64,000 bases of DNA from positions 13,919,062 to 13,983,061 of the forward strand of contig OZ024797.1 of assembly GCA_964017045.1 (NCBI GenBank). The letters are read 5' to 3'. Below the pieces are notes generated by a model. That model worked only from the letters and a program-made list of their open reading frames with translations. It was not told the origin of the DNA and searched no databases. This document shows, in pieces, positions 45,973 to 57,800 of this stretch. Origin of the DNA: Omphiscola glabra. Its lineage: Eukaryota; Mollusca; Gastropoda; Lymnaeidae. Within the stretch, counting starts at the first letter, position 1. Every line of letters begins with the position of its first letter. Made by a program: the position numbers and the translations under genes.

Positions 45973-46213
45973 TACTATATATCTCTCTATCTCTATCTCT
46001 CTCTGTCTATCTCTCTCTCCCTCTCGCTCTGACTCTCTCGTTGTCTCGTTCTCTGTCTTTGTATATAGTTTGTATGCCAAAAACTGAATCTCTAACACAG
46101 AACTAAAGTTACGCTATAATAGCACAAAAATTAATGTGGAGTCAGTATTTAATATGCAAATTGCCTAATCTATGTGCCTTCTTAAGTGCCTAGCCTTCTT
46201 AAGTGCCTAACTT
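45540..46213 (+). repeat. Right ~670-bp direct repeat of the transposase locus
   Basis: Same order and orientation as 41981-42632: GGAATCGTTGTTTCAAATCA, (TC)n blocks, CTTTGTATATAGTTTGTATG, GCCAAAAACTGAATCTCTAA, GGAGTCAGTATTTAATATGC, then TTCTTAAGTGCCTAGCC. One (TC)n block is longer here. The 199-codon Ser/Leu ORF inside is low complexity. Confidence 0.92.
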
Positions 46214-46335
46214 CGTGCCTTCTGAAGTGCCTAACTTCGTGCCTTCTTAAGTGCCTAACTTCGTGCCTTCTTAAGTGCCTAACTTCGTGCCGTCTTAAGT
46301 GCCTAACTTCGTGCCTTCTTAAGTGCCTAAGTGTG
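46176..46335. repeat. 24-bp tandem repeat (6-7 copies)
   Basis: GTGCCTTCTTAAGTGCCTAA followed by CTTC repeats. It overlaps the edge of the right direct repeat. The left repeat has only two diverged units at the matching place. Confidence 0.93.
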
Positions 46336-46735
46336 TAACCTTCTAAACCACCGCACTAAGTTAACCTTCATTATGATTTATGATTTGTTTTTGTTTTTTT
46401 AAAATTTTTAGATTGTATTTATTTCTGTGAAGTAAAGAAAAGTGAATAACATTTGTTTGTTAGATAAACATATAATATACTTTGCTTGAGTAATTGAAGC
46501 ACTGTCAATGAAGCAGTAGAGATTAACATATTTCCTCTTAAATGGGGTCACGTCAGATAAAGGGAGTAAGAAGTCGATTGTTTTTTTTTATGTTTGTGGG
46601 GGGAATTATGTGGGAGCTGTTGGAACGAAAGGGTTTGTAGGGGCAGGAGATTGCAAGAAGTTAAACTGGAGGTCGGTTAGATCTGGGGGGGGGGGGGGGA
46701 TGGGATTGGTTTGGATGGTGGTTTTTATTTTAAGT
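46336..46735. other. No recognisable gene
   Basis: AT-rich, with a G-run at 46685-46699. Confidence 0.5.
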
Positions 46736-47172
46736 TGTTTGGTTTGATGGCGGTTTATTTTCATTGTGCTTTGGTTTGATGAAGGTTTGGTTTCATTGGG
46801 ATATGGTTTGATGGTAAACTGGTTTTGTGGTGGTTCAGTTTAGTAGTAGCTTGGTTTGATGGTGGTTTAATTTGAATTTGATATGGTTCAATGGGGGTTA
46901 GATTTGATTGGGGCTGAGTGTGGATATTCGCTTGATTTGTGTAGGTTGGTGTAGTAGTAGGTTGGTGTAACAGGTTGGTGTAGCAGGCTGGTCTAGTAGA
47001 TTGGTGTGGTAGGTTGGTACTGTAGGTTGGTATAGTAAGTTGGTTTAATAGGTTGCTGTAGTAGGTTGGTGTGTTAGGTTGGCGTAATCTGTAATAGTAC
47101 GTTGGTAAGTAGGTAGGCTGGTGTAATAGCTTGATGTAGAAGGTTGGTTTAGTAGGTCGGTGTAGTAGGTTA
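46736..47172. repeat. Degenerate 15-18-bp G/T-rich repeats
   Basis: Left part: GGTTTGATGGTGGTTT-type words. Right part (from about 46940): GTAGGTTGGTGTAGTAG-type words. Both are irregular. The 140-codon minus-strand Tyr/Pro/Thr-rich ORF is a by-product. Confidence 0.8.
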
Positions 47173-48524
47173 TAGTGTAGCATTACAAAGTTCGTTTTTT
47201 AAAGTCGGAAAAAAATGTTTATGGCTAAAGAACACCGTTGATATGTTGTTTTTTGTTTAAATAAACTTTTTTTTTTGAAAGAACCTGTCCTCTTTGCAGT
47301 CAGTGATATATATTTAACACGTAAACAATCATACCCTTTTACCCGCCCCCCCCCCCCCCACCGGGCCACGAAAATGAAAAAAATCCAACCAATCCCGCTA
47401 GGATAAATTGTTGCTATCCTAAAAACATTGAAATTGTTAGTTTTAAATTCTTTTTTGTTTTAAAATGTGTTTTGATTAGGAAGCCTTTAGTTCAATGTGA
47501 TTCGTTTAGATCGACCTACGGAACCCAAATTGTTGATTAGAAATTAATGAACAGAGATGACAGTGTCTCGGTAGTATGTTATCCGCATTTAAAGTTGTTT
47601 GTTTTGTTTGTTCGCTTTGTTTTGTTTTGTTTTGTTTTTTGTTTTTTTACATCGTGCTCAGTAAAAATAAATATGTTTACTGCTTGTTGTTGTCTTTTGT
47701 TTTTGTACTTATTCTTTTAAAAACACCGTAGAAAGCGGACACGTGTATATTTGGGAGCCTTCTAAGCTCGGGTGTATGCATCCTTGAGCCTGAGGAAAAA
47801 AAAAGTGTGGGGGGGGGGGGGAGTGGGCACGTTGCTTTGATAAGCCAACAACAAAATGCATCGACTCTCAAAGTTCAGGTAAACATAGATGAATCTTAAA
47901 ATGAGAGACAACGTCTAAAGAAAAATGAAAATTGGGGGGGGGGGGGGGGGGGTGGTTTGGTGGTGTTTAAAAGAAGTACGAAAGATAGGATGGAAAAACT
48001 ATTTTATTAAGGCCAATTTTTTTTTTTTTGGGGGGGGGGGGGAATAATTTATCAATAAGTCTGGGTGATAATTTAAAAAAAAAAAAATTCTTTGCTAACT
48101 ATAGAATTAAAATAACGATACCTACCCCCCCCCCCCAACCCATGAGCTTAGCTTAAAAAAAAAAAAGCGTTGCCATTACCTGCCTTTGTTGTACAAAAGA
48201 TTTTCTCCCACCAACAGTTTTCTCCTCTCACTCCCCCATCCAGTCCCATGCCACCTTTCTCCAGCGCACCCCCTCCCATGTGAATCCCATGACAACCCTC
48301 TCCAGCACCACCCTCCCCCAAAACCCCATTTCCACCCCCCAGCCCCCCATCCCCCCAAGTTGGCTAATTTTGATGCAATTTATTTATTTTCCGGTTTGCG
48401 GAAGGCGCTGTATTTGCCGCGTGTTAGATAGAATTACGACAGCTGAAGACAGACTCGTTCCCTCCCAAGAGGCGAACGCTTCCCTCTTTTCGCACCCGGC
48501 CATTTCTTTTTTATGGGCTGAGCA

Positions 48525-48555
<31 letters not shown>

Positions 48556-48955
48556 TTCCAATGAAATCGTAAAAAGCCGTTGGCAGTTGAGTTTTGGATC
48601 TCACCCGCTGGTTCAAAGGTCAAATGAACAATTACACTAGCTCCATCTTATTTGTTCAAAGTGATGGCAATGTGCTGCTACGGGAGTAGTTCAAGTCATG
48701 ACTAATGTCAACGGTGAATCTTAAGGAATCGGTTACTGAACACGATCGTTTGTAAACAAATATCTTATCTGTTATTCGCGGCATGCAGACGTAGATGGCA
48801 AGCACTCCATTAGAGAAATTAGGTATGTTGACCCTTACAGATATCACCATTATCAAGAAGCGATCAAAACTGCTTTTAAAAAAATGGCTGCACTGTCTAT
48901 AGACTGTGTATACGATTGGAGCAATTGTTACTGCCTTGGCGGCAGCTTAAGTGCT
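47173..48955. other. Homopolymer-rich stretch without a gene
   Basis: C-runs (about 47347, 48125), G-runs (about 47808, 47934-47952, 48030-48042), a (TTTTG)n stretch near 47590-47640 and a CA/A-run at 48525-48555. Minus and plus frames at 48176-48431 are Gly/Trp- or Pro-rich composition effects. Confidence 0.55.
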
Positions 48956-49260
48956 TCATTCGAAACAATCAGCGCTGCCTAAGATTGAATCAATAAGCGC
49001 CGCTTAAGATTGAAACAATCAGCGCTGCCTTAGATTGAAACAATCAGCACTGCTTAAGAATGAAACAATCAGCACTGCTTAAGATTGAAACAATCAGCGC
49101 TGCCTAAGATTGAAACAATCAGCGCTGCTTAAGATTGAAACAATCAGCGCTGCCTAAGATTGAAACAGTCACACCTATCACTGGCGCCAGTACAGTTGCC
49201 TAAATTGAAGCAGTCAGCGCTGCCTAAGACAGACGCCAATCAACGCTGCTTAACGTTAAA
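48956..49260. repeat. 25-bp tandem repeat (about 10 copies)
   Basis: CAGCGCTGCCTAAGATTGAA followed by ACAAT recurs, with CAGCACTGCTTAAG variants. The right end is diverged. Confidence 0.93.
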
Positions 49261-50258
49261 GACATACTATTTTTCTATAGTGAATTCGTGAAAAGCGAAC
49301 ACGGGTTATCATATATTGCGAGTGTAGCAATTCTTTTCACTCTGTATGTAAACCTATAACAAAAATTCCATCTCGCATTAAAGCGGATATGTTCGCTTCT
49401 CGCGTCCACGTCACCTGTAAGGCTCTGTCACTTAAACAATTTGACATTCATTTCTCTTTCATTAGCCATGGAGGTCTATTAAATTCAGATTTTTTTTCTT
49501 TTCGAAAAAAGAAAATAGATTCTCTAACCCTGTGGCGTAAAGTCGTCTAGAAATGTATCTGTATACGAGATATTGAGATACTGTTTCAAGGTTTGCGGCT
49601 GAGCACCCGGAGCTCCACGTTCATGTATCCAAATAGCCGTCTCATCCTGCCTGGTGTATACGTGGGTTGGCTCTGTAGGAAAATAGATCTGATACGTGCG
49701 TCCAGCGAGCCGGCCAATTTGTGAGACGGCGGTTTGAGGACAACCCCCCCCCCCCCCCATTTTTTTCCATAGCACGGCGATGTTTTCAACTAACATCTGT
49801 CACTTGGCATTGATTGCACTCATAGATTTCATCAACTAACAATCTCACATTTTCCACGTAGTTCTTTTAAAATTCCAGCGTATGTTATGGTACAAAGACT
49901 GAACACAAACATGGAAAGAAAGAAAGGGAAAAGGAAAACGAGCTGGGTGCGATTGAGTTCAATGATGGCACCAAAAAAAATAATTAAAAAATCAAAGTTA
50001 CAAATTTCATCACAGTCAGGTATAGCGGTTTTCTTCCTCAGAATCCGGTATGTGGCTATAAATAGATTCATTATTAAGTATATGTTGTAAAAAAACTGTG
50101 AACCACATTTTTTTAAGATTAAAGGAGTTTTACTAGTGTAAATTGGGTCAATTAAGGTAAGCCCGTGTTGTTGTGGGACAATTTAGGTGTCTCCCACAAC
50201 TGTGATATTTGGTATTTTATTCGATCTACAGCGAACCTATCGACCACTAGCAAATTCT
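49261..50258. other. No recognisable gene
   Basis: Mixed composition with a C-run (49744-49758). Opposed short frames at 49524-49796 and 49832-50090 have no domain. Confidence 0.45.
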
Positions 50259-50261
50259 GTT

Positions 50262-50567
50262 GCACACAAAGTCTTAGACAAGGCTTTCTAGGTGGACAAT
50301 GTGCACATGTTAAGTCTTGTACAAGGCGTGCTAGGTGGACAATGTGCACATGTTAAGTCTTGGACAAGGCGTTCTAGGTGGACAATGTGCACATGTTAAG
50401 TCTTGGACAAGGCGTGCTAGGAGGGCAATGTGCACATGTTAAGTCTTGGACAAGGCGTTCTAGGTGGACAATGTGCACATGTTAAGTCTTGGACAAGGCG
50501 TGCTAGGTGGACAATGTGCACATGTTAAGTCTTGGACAAGGCGTGCTAGGAGGGCAATGTGCACAGC
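50262..50567. repeat. 43-bp tandem repeat (7 copies)
   Basis: GTTAAGTCTTGGACAAGGCG followed by TGCTAGGTGGACAATGTGCA recurs every 43 bp. TGCTAGG and TTCTAGG units partly alternate, and two units have AGGAGGGCAATG. Confidence 0.95.
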
Positions 50568-51187
50568 GTCCGGGTGTTTAAGACCCCCCTCCCCAACCCC
50601 ATACCCCTGAACTCGGGATCTAGGGACTTCCGCATTTCAGTTGTATATACCAATGGGCACCAGGGCACCAGTGCCACTACAACCTTTATCTGGACAGGTT
50701 ATGGAGATGAAATATGATTGCTGTGCCCAGAGCGCCCTAAAGCTTTCAACCGTACCCTGGCACAAGGATGGCACCTGATCGCCGAGACCTGTTGGCCGTG
50801 TTAAGATCTCTCCACCTTGTATATGATACATTAGCAGACATTCACACTCCACGAAAATAGAGGAATAAGAAAATAAACGGTGCGTCATACTGTCTTAGTA
50901 GTGACCCCGTGGATTCCCGCGTCTGGTTTGTTTACCCAAATCTTGTACAGGTCACCTGAGCGGTGTTCGATACGTTGACCTTTCTGTGCAGACGACTTGA
51001 TGGGAGAGATACGAAGTCCCTAAGTCTTAAAGTAAACAGACCCACCCGGTGGATCTCGGGGTTTCGAGGCGCGACCACTCAAATAAATAGAGAATGTGCA
51101 ACGGCACCACAGGGAGGTATCATTGCGGAGATGCTCGCCTTCCTGTTGAACCTGTTGCAAACCCTGATTGTATCTTTATATATAAAT
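50568..51187. other. No recognisable gene
   Basis: Unique-looking sequence. Frames at 50637-50888 and 50963-51256 lack support, and the second runs into the hAT MITE. Confidence 0.45.
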
Positions 51188-51195
51188 ATCTATAG

Positions 51196-51400
51196 CAGTG
51201 GATCTCAACCTTACTTGCGCCGCGACCCTTTAATACAGTTCTTCCTGTTGTGGTGACCCAAAACCATAAAATGATTACCGTTGCTGCTTTCATATAGTTA
51301 TAGCTATGAGTTTTCCGATGGTCGTAGGCGACCCATGTGTAAGGGTCGTTCGACTCCCCCCCCCCCATGGGGCTCGTGACCCACAGGTTGAGAACCGCTG
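51196..51400. mobile_element. MER5-like hAT MITE, copy 2
   Basis: Left end CAGTGGATCTCAACC. The complement of the right end is CAGCGGTTCTCAACC. Flanks ATCTATAG and ATCCATAG form an 8-bp duplication with one mismatch. It is in the opposite orientation to copies at 20868 and 57801, judging by the side carrying the GGGTCG...CGACCC block. Confidence 0.92.
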
Positions 51401-51408
51401 ATCCATAG

Positions 51409-52009
51409 CCTCGCAGTCAACCATCACGTGAAACTAAGGAACGCTGCTCATTGCCATCCCATGCACAGCTGATGCATTCATGACCTTTTAAAATTAGTTT
51501 TACATTTCCATGTATGAACTTCCACCATCTAATCTCGAAACCTAGATAATTTATCGACATATCATGTTATTCAAAACGTAATATATATACATATTGTTCA
51601 CTGATGTCACATGGTATTTGTTAACAGTAATAAGTTGGTAAGATTTCACTGTAGGACTTCCTTGCCGGAAGTTCAAAGAAAATCTGAGAATCAACCCCGC
51701 TATAACGTTAGCAAACCAAAGACTCGGCGCTACTATGGGCTATTCCCGTGCAACGCGTGATAGAACTCAAATATGTGAGAATACCACAACTAAAAATGTT
51801 CCACGTATGTATGTATATGTATGGTTGTAGCGCTGTATGCAATAGGTCCGCAAAATAAATTTGCGAGAAATTAGCACTAAGTGGTTATAACTTGCATGAA
51901 TGTTTTGTCAAGTAACGTTTTATTTATTTAGTAGATGGGAAGTTCACGCATTGCCGCCGCCATACATATAGCACTATTATAATAATCTCTTATCATATCA
52001 TATCATATC
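51409..52009. other. No gene; Helitron-end fragment at 51932
   Basis: TAGATGGGAAGTTCACGC followed by ATTGCCGCCGCCAT (51932-51964) matches the dispersed Helitron-like end, truncated before the hairpin closes. The remainder is AT-rich. Confidence 0.45.
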
Positions 52010-53772
52010 ATATATATATATAAAAGTGAAAATTTGTGGGTTTGTTTGTCTGTTCCACAAAGGCTTTTACACGGATTGATGGATCTTGACCAAACTTGGC
52101 ACATGTATCCATCATTATCCAGAAGGAACTCTTAAGGGGTTGAGAACTTTTAATAACATTTCATGTGGGGCCGGGGGCCCCGAATTCGTTTTTTTCTTAT
52201 ATGAGCTATATAAAAAAATTACAAACAAATACTCCTACGTGAATGGATGTATATCGATCAAACTTAGTGCACGTACAATTGATTATCCATATTCAAATAC
52301 CGAAGGGTACTGAACTCATAATATCCATTCTTCTGGGGCCAGGGGCCCCATTTCATTTTTCCTTATATGAGCTATGTTAAGCGATAAGCTTAATACTCCT
52401 ATATGAATGGATGTATCTTGACCAAACTTAGTAAACATACACTTGATTATCCATACTCAAATACAAAAGGGTACTGAACTCATAATATCCATTCCTCTGG
52501 GGCCGTGGGCCCCATTTCATTTTTCCTTATATAAGCTATATAAATATCAATAGATATAATTCTCCTATATGAATAGATGGATCTTGACTAAACTTAGTAC
52601 AAGTACACTTGATTATCCATATTTATGTACCGAAGGGTACTGAACTCATAATATCCATTCCTCTGGGCCGGGGGCCCCGTTTCATTTTTCCTTATATGAG
52701 CTATATAAAATCAATAGGCTTAGACAACACTTTAGTTTCTATGTGAATTGATGGATATAGTCCAAGCGTGGTAGCAATACACTTCACTGTCCGTACTGAA
52801 ATATTGTTGGATGTAAAACTAATAATATCCAATCTAGAATTTTCCAGAAAGTTCGATAACTTTAAAACGCTATATCTATGGCATTATTCAATAGATTTTA
52901 TTGGGACAAATTAAAAATTTTAGCGTCATAACTTAGATGAATGATTTTTATTGGGCCCCATCTGTTAAAAATTTTTGGTACAATTATGGAATGGGCCCCC
53001 GGGGCCCCCCTCTTTTAACATATATGTACTATAGTTATAGAAATGCATTTAGTTGAATAACTTTTCGTATTCGAAGAATAATTACTCAGAAAAGATAGTT
53101 TTTATACAGTTCGAGGAGGATAATACATTTAATCTAGAATGTTCCAGAAAGTTCTATAGGTCAATAGACTTAAATCTCCTAGAATAATGGATGGATCTTG
53201 ACGAAATTTGGCACATATATCCATCATTATCCGGAAAGATCTATTAAAGGGTTATGGACTTTTTATGACATTCCGTTTGGGGCCGGGGGCCCAAAATGTA
53301 GTTTTTTTCCAATATAAACTATATAAATAAAATGACCAACAAATACTCCTACATGAATAGATAGATCTTAAACAAACTTAGTACTTATACACTTGATTAT
53401 CCATATTCAAATACCGAAGGTTACTGAATTTATAATATCCATTTCTCTTTGGCCGGAGTCCATATTTAATTTTTCCTTATATAACCTATATATAAATATC
53501 AATAGGCTTAGACCGGTATCCCACCGGTATCGGGATCCGACAACTATCGTTATCCCACTGATATCGAGATACCACCGGGATCGGAATACTGACGGGATTG
53601 GGATCATACCGGAATTGCGATCCAGAGGGATCAGAAACCCGTATACTAACGGAACCGGGATACCGACGGGATTTGGAGCCCACCGGGATCGGAATAATTA
53701 TAAGGCTGTGAACTGTTGCAGTTCATTCGTTCCGAATGCTATCCCGGCAAATTTGCCGGGTATATCCGCTAG
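52010..53772 (+). mobile_element. Helitron-like element A
   Basis: It starts TATATAAAAGTGAAAATTTG, GTCTGTTCCACAAAGGC, and ends CCCGGCAAATTTGCCGGG (an 18-bp hairpin), then TATATCCGCTAG. The interior holds several roughly 170-bp subrepeats (TGAATGGATG...CTTGATTATCC...GGGGCCGGGGGCCCC). Near 53515-53700 lie imperfect CCACCGGGATCGG repeats. No Rep/helicase ORF, so non-autonomous. Confidence 0.75.
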
Positions 53773-55246
53773 TATATATATAAAAGTGAAAATCTGTTTG
53801 TTTGTTTGTCTGTTCCACAAAGGCTTTTAAACGGATTGATGGATCATGACCAAGCTTGGCACATATATCCATCATTATCCAGAAGGAACTCTTAAGGGGT
53901 TGAGAACTTTTAATTACATTTCGTGTGGGGCCGGGGGCCCCGAATTCGTTTTTTCCTTATATGAGCTATATAAAAAATGTTCAAACAAATACTCCTACGT
54001 GAATGGATGGATATCGATCAAACTTAGTACACGTACACTTGATTATCCATATTCAAATACCGAAGGGTACTGAACTCATAATATCCATTCTCCTGGGGCC
54101 GGGGGCCCCATTTCATTTTTCCTTATATGAGCTATATAAATATCGATAGGCTTAATACTCCTACCTGAATGGATTGATCTTGACCAAACTTAGTATATAT
54201 ATAATTGATTATCCATATTTAAATACCAAAGGGTACTGAACTCATAATATCCATCCCTCTGGGGCCGGGGGCCCCATTTCATTTTTCCTAATATGAGCTA
54301 TATAAATAGCGATAGGCTTAATACTTACTACATGAGTTGATGGATTTTGACCGAACTTAGTTCACATACACTTGATTATCCATACTCAAATACCAAAGGG
54401 TACCGAATTCATAATATCCATTTCTCTGGGGCCGGGGGCCCCATTTAATTTTTCCTTATATAAGCTATATAAATACCATTAGACTTAGACAACACTATAG
54501 GTTCTATGTGAATTGATGGATATAGGCTTAGCTTTGTTGCAATACACTTCTTAGTCCATATGGAAATAACGGTGGATGTAAAACTAATAATATCCAATCT
54601 AGAATTTTCCAGAAAGTTCGATAACTTTAAAACGCTATATTTATGGCATTATTCAATATATTTTAATGGGACAAATTTAAAATTGTAACTTCATAACTTA
54701 CCTGAATGATTATTATAGGGCACCCATCTCAGGAAAAACTAATTCGGTACAATTATGGAATGGGCCCCCGGGGCCCCTCTTTTAACTTAAATGTACTATA
54801 GTTATAGAAATTCATTTAGTCGTATAATTTTTCGTATTCGAAGAATAATTATTACTAATAAAAGACTGTTTTTACACAGTTCGGGGAGGATAATAATACA
54901 TTTAATCTAGAATGTTCCAGAAAGTTCTATAGGTCAATAGGCTTAGATAAAACTTTAGTTTTTTTGTGAATTGATGGATATAGGCCTAACGTGGTAGCAA
55001 TACACTGCACTGTCCGTATTGAGATATTAGTGGATATAAAACTAATAATATCCAATCTAGAATTTTCCAGAAAGTTCGATATCTTTAAAAAGCAAATTCT
55101 ATGTCACGACAAAATCAGGAAATGGGATAACATTGGAAAGGTAGATGGAACAGGATTTCTCAGAGAACAGTATCCTAACGGGATCTGGAGGCCACCGGGA
55201 TCGGGGTTCTAATGCAATCCCGGGCCACGCCGGGTATATCGGCTAG
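53773..55246 (+). mobile_element. Helitron-like element B
   Basis: It begins directly at the CTAG of element A with the same TATATAAAAGTGAAAATCTG start and ends CCCGGGCCACGCCGGG, TATATCGGCTAG. The interior repeats the subunit series in the same order as A with small changes. No transposase ORF. Confidence 0.78.
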
Positions 55247-56547
55247 TATATATATAAAAGTGAAAATTTGTTTGTCTGTTCCACAAAGGCTTTTACACGG
55301 ATTGATGGATCTTGACCAAACTTGGCAGATATATCCATCATTATCCAGAAGGAACTCTTGAGGGGTTGAGAACTATTAATAATATTTCGTGTGGGGCCGG
55401 GGGCCCCGAATTCGTTTTTTTCTTATATGAGCTATATAAAAAAATTACAAACAAATGCTCCTACTTGAATGGATGGACATCAATCAAACTTAGTACACGT
55501 ACACTTGATGATCCATATTCAAATACCGAAGGGTACTGAGCTCATAATATCCATTCTTCTGGGGCCGGGGGCCCCATTTCATTTTTCCTTATATGAGCTA
55601 TATAAATAGCGATAAGCTTAATACTCCTATATGAATGGATGGATCTTGACCAAACATAGTACACATGCACTTGATTATCCATGCTCAAATACAAAAGGGT
55701 ACTGAACTCATAATATCCATTCCTCTGGGGCCGGGGGCCCATTTCATTTGTCCTTATATAAGCTATATAAATATTAATAGGCTTAGACAACACTATAGGT
55801 TCTATGTGAATTGATGGATATAGGCTTAGCTTTGTTGCAATACACTTCTTAGTCCATATGGAAATAACGGTGGATGTAAAACTAATAATATCCAATCTAG
55901 AATTTTCCAGAAAGTTCGATAACTTTAAAACGCTATATCTATGGCATTATTCAATAGATTTTAATGGGACAAATTTAAAATTTTAACGTCATAACTTACC
56001 TGAATGATTATTATAGGGCCCCATCTCAGGCAAAACTAATTCGGTACAATTATGGAATAGGCCCCCGGGGCCCCTCTTTTAACTTAAATGTACTATAGTT
56101 ATAGAAATTCATTTAGTCGTATAATTTTTCGTATTCGAAGAATAATTATTACTAATAAAAGACTGTTTTTACACAGATCGAGGAGGAGGATAAATTTAAT
56201 CTAGAATGTTCCAGAAAGTTCTATAGGTCAATAGGCTTATACAACACTATAGTTTCTATGTCATTTTATGGATATAGGCCTAGGGTGGTAGCAATACACT
56301 TCAGTGTCCGTTTTTAGATATCGGTGTAATTAAAACTAAGAATATCCAATCTAGAATTTTCCAGAAAGTTCGATATCTTTAAAAAGCTAAATCTATGTCA
56401 CGATCAAATCAGGAAATGGGATAACATTGTAAAGGATGGTCTCTAGATGAAACGGGATCCCAAAGAGAACAGTATCCTAACGGTATCTGTAGGCCACCGG
56501 GATCGGGGTCCTAATGCAAACCCGGGCCACGCCGGGTATATCGGCTA
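55247..56547 (+). mobile_element. Helitron-like element C
   Basis: Third head-to-tail copy: start TATATAAAAGTGAAAATTTG, end CCCGGGCCACGCCGGG, TATATCGGCTAG at 56544-56547. It is closest to B by eye, including the shared ATCTAGAATTTTCCAGAAAG blocks, and has lost one subrepeat. Confidence 0.78.
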
Positions 56548-56880
56548 GTATTTATATAAATGTTGCTACTGGTGCGCGCTTATTCCTCATCAAAACATAT
56601 CCTCAACACCAACTTTTATATATTAATAGTACTGAGAGAAAATAGTCTCTCACGAAGCGAGCTTCATGCGTGATTTCGTGCTTGACGACGTCTGAACTCC
56701 GGTAAATAAGTTGCTATTTTCGTTGTACTGCGACTGTTGTTTGGTAAATCTTTTGCTATACAGTGAACCGCCAATAACTTCTCTGTCGATGGCTTTTTGT
56801 GTAACGTCATCTCTGTTCCGGGATCCGAAAACTGTTCCTGTCAGTGAGTTATTTCTTGACGTAAAACGTTTGACGGAGGA
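56548..56880. other. No recognisable gene
   Basis: A 72-codon plus frame (56711-56929) has fairly ordinary composition and enters the 26-bp array. There is no domain and no support beyond being open. Confidence 0.4.
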
Positions 56881-57008
56881 AATGCACTCTCACTACGACA
56901 TAGGGCAATTCACTCTCACTACGACATAGGGCAATGCACTCTCACTACGACATAGGGCAATGCACTCTCACTACGACATAGGGCAATGCACTCTCATTAC
57001 GAAATAGG
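56881..57008. repeat. 26-bp tandem repeat (5 copies)
   Basis: GCACTCTCACTACGACATAG followed by GGCAAT recurs every 26 bp, nearly identical. Confidence 0.95.
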
Positions 57009-57059
57009 TCAGTAGATTTCGTTGCATATCATAGAAATTGAGAAGTTAACTCTCTTTGT

Positions 57060-57165
57060 CACCGGGTATCCACAGGGTATCACCTGATATCCACCGGGTA
57101 TCACCTGATATCCACCTGGTATCACAGGGTATCCACCGGGTATACCGAATCCGGTATAAACAACT
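57060..57165. repeat. ~20-bp CACCGGGTAT repeats
   Basis: ATCCACCGGGTATCACCTGA-type units repeat about five times. These resemble the CCACCGGGATCGG words near the 3' ends of the Helitron-like elements and may be derived from one. Confidence 0.75.
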
Positions 57166-57792
57166 GTACCCGGTTAAGCCCTAATAAAAAAATGTTACAT
57201 TAAGCACCCTAACAAAAACGTAGTGAAGGATATGGTCTATTGTAAGGATGTAAAGCTGGACATTGGGCAGTAAGGTCATCCCATGGTTAAATGATTTAAG
57301 GCATGCGGTTGCGTCTAGGCAGTCTAAATTTGAACTCCTCCAGGGGTGCCAAGGGGGGGCATCTTTGGGGATTTTATTTATATAACATATTATATAAATG
57401 GAAGTGCGTGTTAGGGGGCTCAGTTAAGGAGTTCACTCACGCAGATTTTAATCAATGAACGCCAGTCCTCATCCTCCACACCCCACACGAAGGGAAACAA
57501 CAAATAAGTAAACTATCAATATTTCTCATCTTGTGGCGTAGTAAATATTTTGTTTAAAATTCCGAGTAAGAAATGAAAAAAAAATATTTAAATAATTGAT
57601 ACCTTGTCGCGGGGCCCCTTAGCACGTGCCTCTATTGCCTTTCGGTTGATCCGACACTGAACAAGGACCTATATATAAAGCATTCAAACTCTCCATTTCA
57701 AAACTCTCTGCTCCACAACTGCATGCCAAACACTCTTCTTTTTTTCTTTCTTATTGAAATGCAATGAGAACATCTTCTTACTCGAATGGATG
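57166..57792. other. No recognisable gene
   Basis: Mixed sequence with no supported ORF. Confidence 0.5.
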
Positions 57793-57800
57793 TTGTAGGA

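Noticed and set aside
45507..46106. 199-codon Ser/Leu-rich ORF and the Arg/Glu-rich ORFs on the other strand
   Set aside because: These are readings of (TC)n/(GA)n microsatellite sequence.
46761..47183. 140-codon Tyr/Thr/Pro-rich ORF
   Set aside because: It follows from degenerate G/T-rich repeats read on the minus strand.
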